The position numbers were made by a program, and so were the translations under genes. Below are positions 12,791 to 12,861 of a stretch of 12,861 bases of DNA, piece after piece. The notes under the pieces are model-generated. The model saw only the letters and a list, made by a program, of their open reading frames with translations, was not told where the DNA came from and ran no database searches. The stretch's first letter is position 1, and every line of letters starts with the position of its first letter. Source of the stretch: JBGFRR01 sp041695045 (GTDB lineage Bacteria; Bacteroidota; Ignavibacteria; UBA10030); NCBI GenBank assembly GCA_041695045.1, contig JBGFRR010000056.1:1-12861 (forward strand), given 5' to 3'.

Positions 12791-12861
12791 TCGACAACAA
12801 GATACGCTAAAGGGGTCTGAAATGCAAGGCGCAAGAAAGCGGTGGTGCATACCGTGAGCGG

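Larger units (their letters stand above)
12496..12861. other. Non-coding repeat region upstream of tRNA-Met
   Basis: I see no believable gene in these 366 bp; the one open frame on the plus strand runs across hairpins and tRNA fragments. The region holds two copies of the two-hairpin element, two tRNA 5' fragments and a terminator-like hairpin. The last 70 bases (12791-12861) show no feature I can assign, and a promoter for the tRNA was not clearly found. Confidence 0.6.

Noticed and set aside
12630..12857. 75-codon plus-strand frame at the right edge
   Set aside because: It translates tRNA fragments and hairpins, has no ribosome binding site and no protein-like pattern.
12761..12861. Sigma-70-like promoter for the tRNA on the minus strand (TTGCAT, 17 bp, TATCTT around 12800-12826)
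   Set aside because: Only partial matches to both boxes, and a 12-bp hairpin lies between it and the tRNA, so the support is too weak.

Overview
The window reads as a bacterial chromosome segment, probably from the Bacteroidota/Ignavibacteriota/Chlorobi side of the tree. The best clue is a DUF4837-type lipoprotein, a family I know from Bacteroidota, in one gene cluster with ftsH, hpt and tilS. No species can be named. Housekeeping genes at both ends flank a patch of accessory DNA (about 300-4380).

Left edge (1-299): the 3' end of a nicotinamidase gene (pncA). Accessory patch (about 300-4380): four plus-strand genes with long non-coding gaps. They encode a small protein with two cysteine-rich repeats and a C-terminal membrane helix, an HNH endonuclease, and an EcoRV-like restriction endonuclease overlapping a Dam-family adenine methyltransferase. 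The gaps hold attC-like elements: RYYYAAC/GTTRRRY-type cores, inverted arms, and two related copies about 1 kb apart. I read this as a possible integron cassette array without a visible integrase, carrying nucleases and a restriction-modification pair. The HNH gene is the best-supported cassette.

Middle (4382-6139): cstA, a CstA-family carbon-starvation/pyruvate transporter. It converges on the next operon across a short gap with two inverted-repeat elements.

Right half (6273-12177, minus strand): a tight operon read as tilS > hpt > ftsH > dolichol/diacylglycerol-kinase-like gene > DUF4837 lipoprotein. Two junctions (tilS/hpt and ftsH/kinase) are ATGA overlaps and the other gaps are 10-14 bp. 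It combines tRNA modification, purine salvage, membrane proteolysis and probably lipid metabolism. A strong terminator-like hairpin with a T6 tract lies directly upstream of tilS.

Right edge (12178-12861): an elongator tRNA-Met(CAU) on the minus strand inside an unusual repeat region. A two-hairpin element occurs three times, and two copies abut short duplicates of the tRNA 5' end. Between these two copies five stem base pairs differ and all five changes are compensatory, so the fold is conserved rather than the sequence. With the cassette-like array, this is the most unusual structure in the window.
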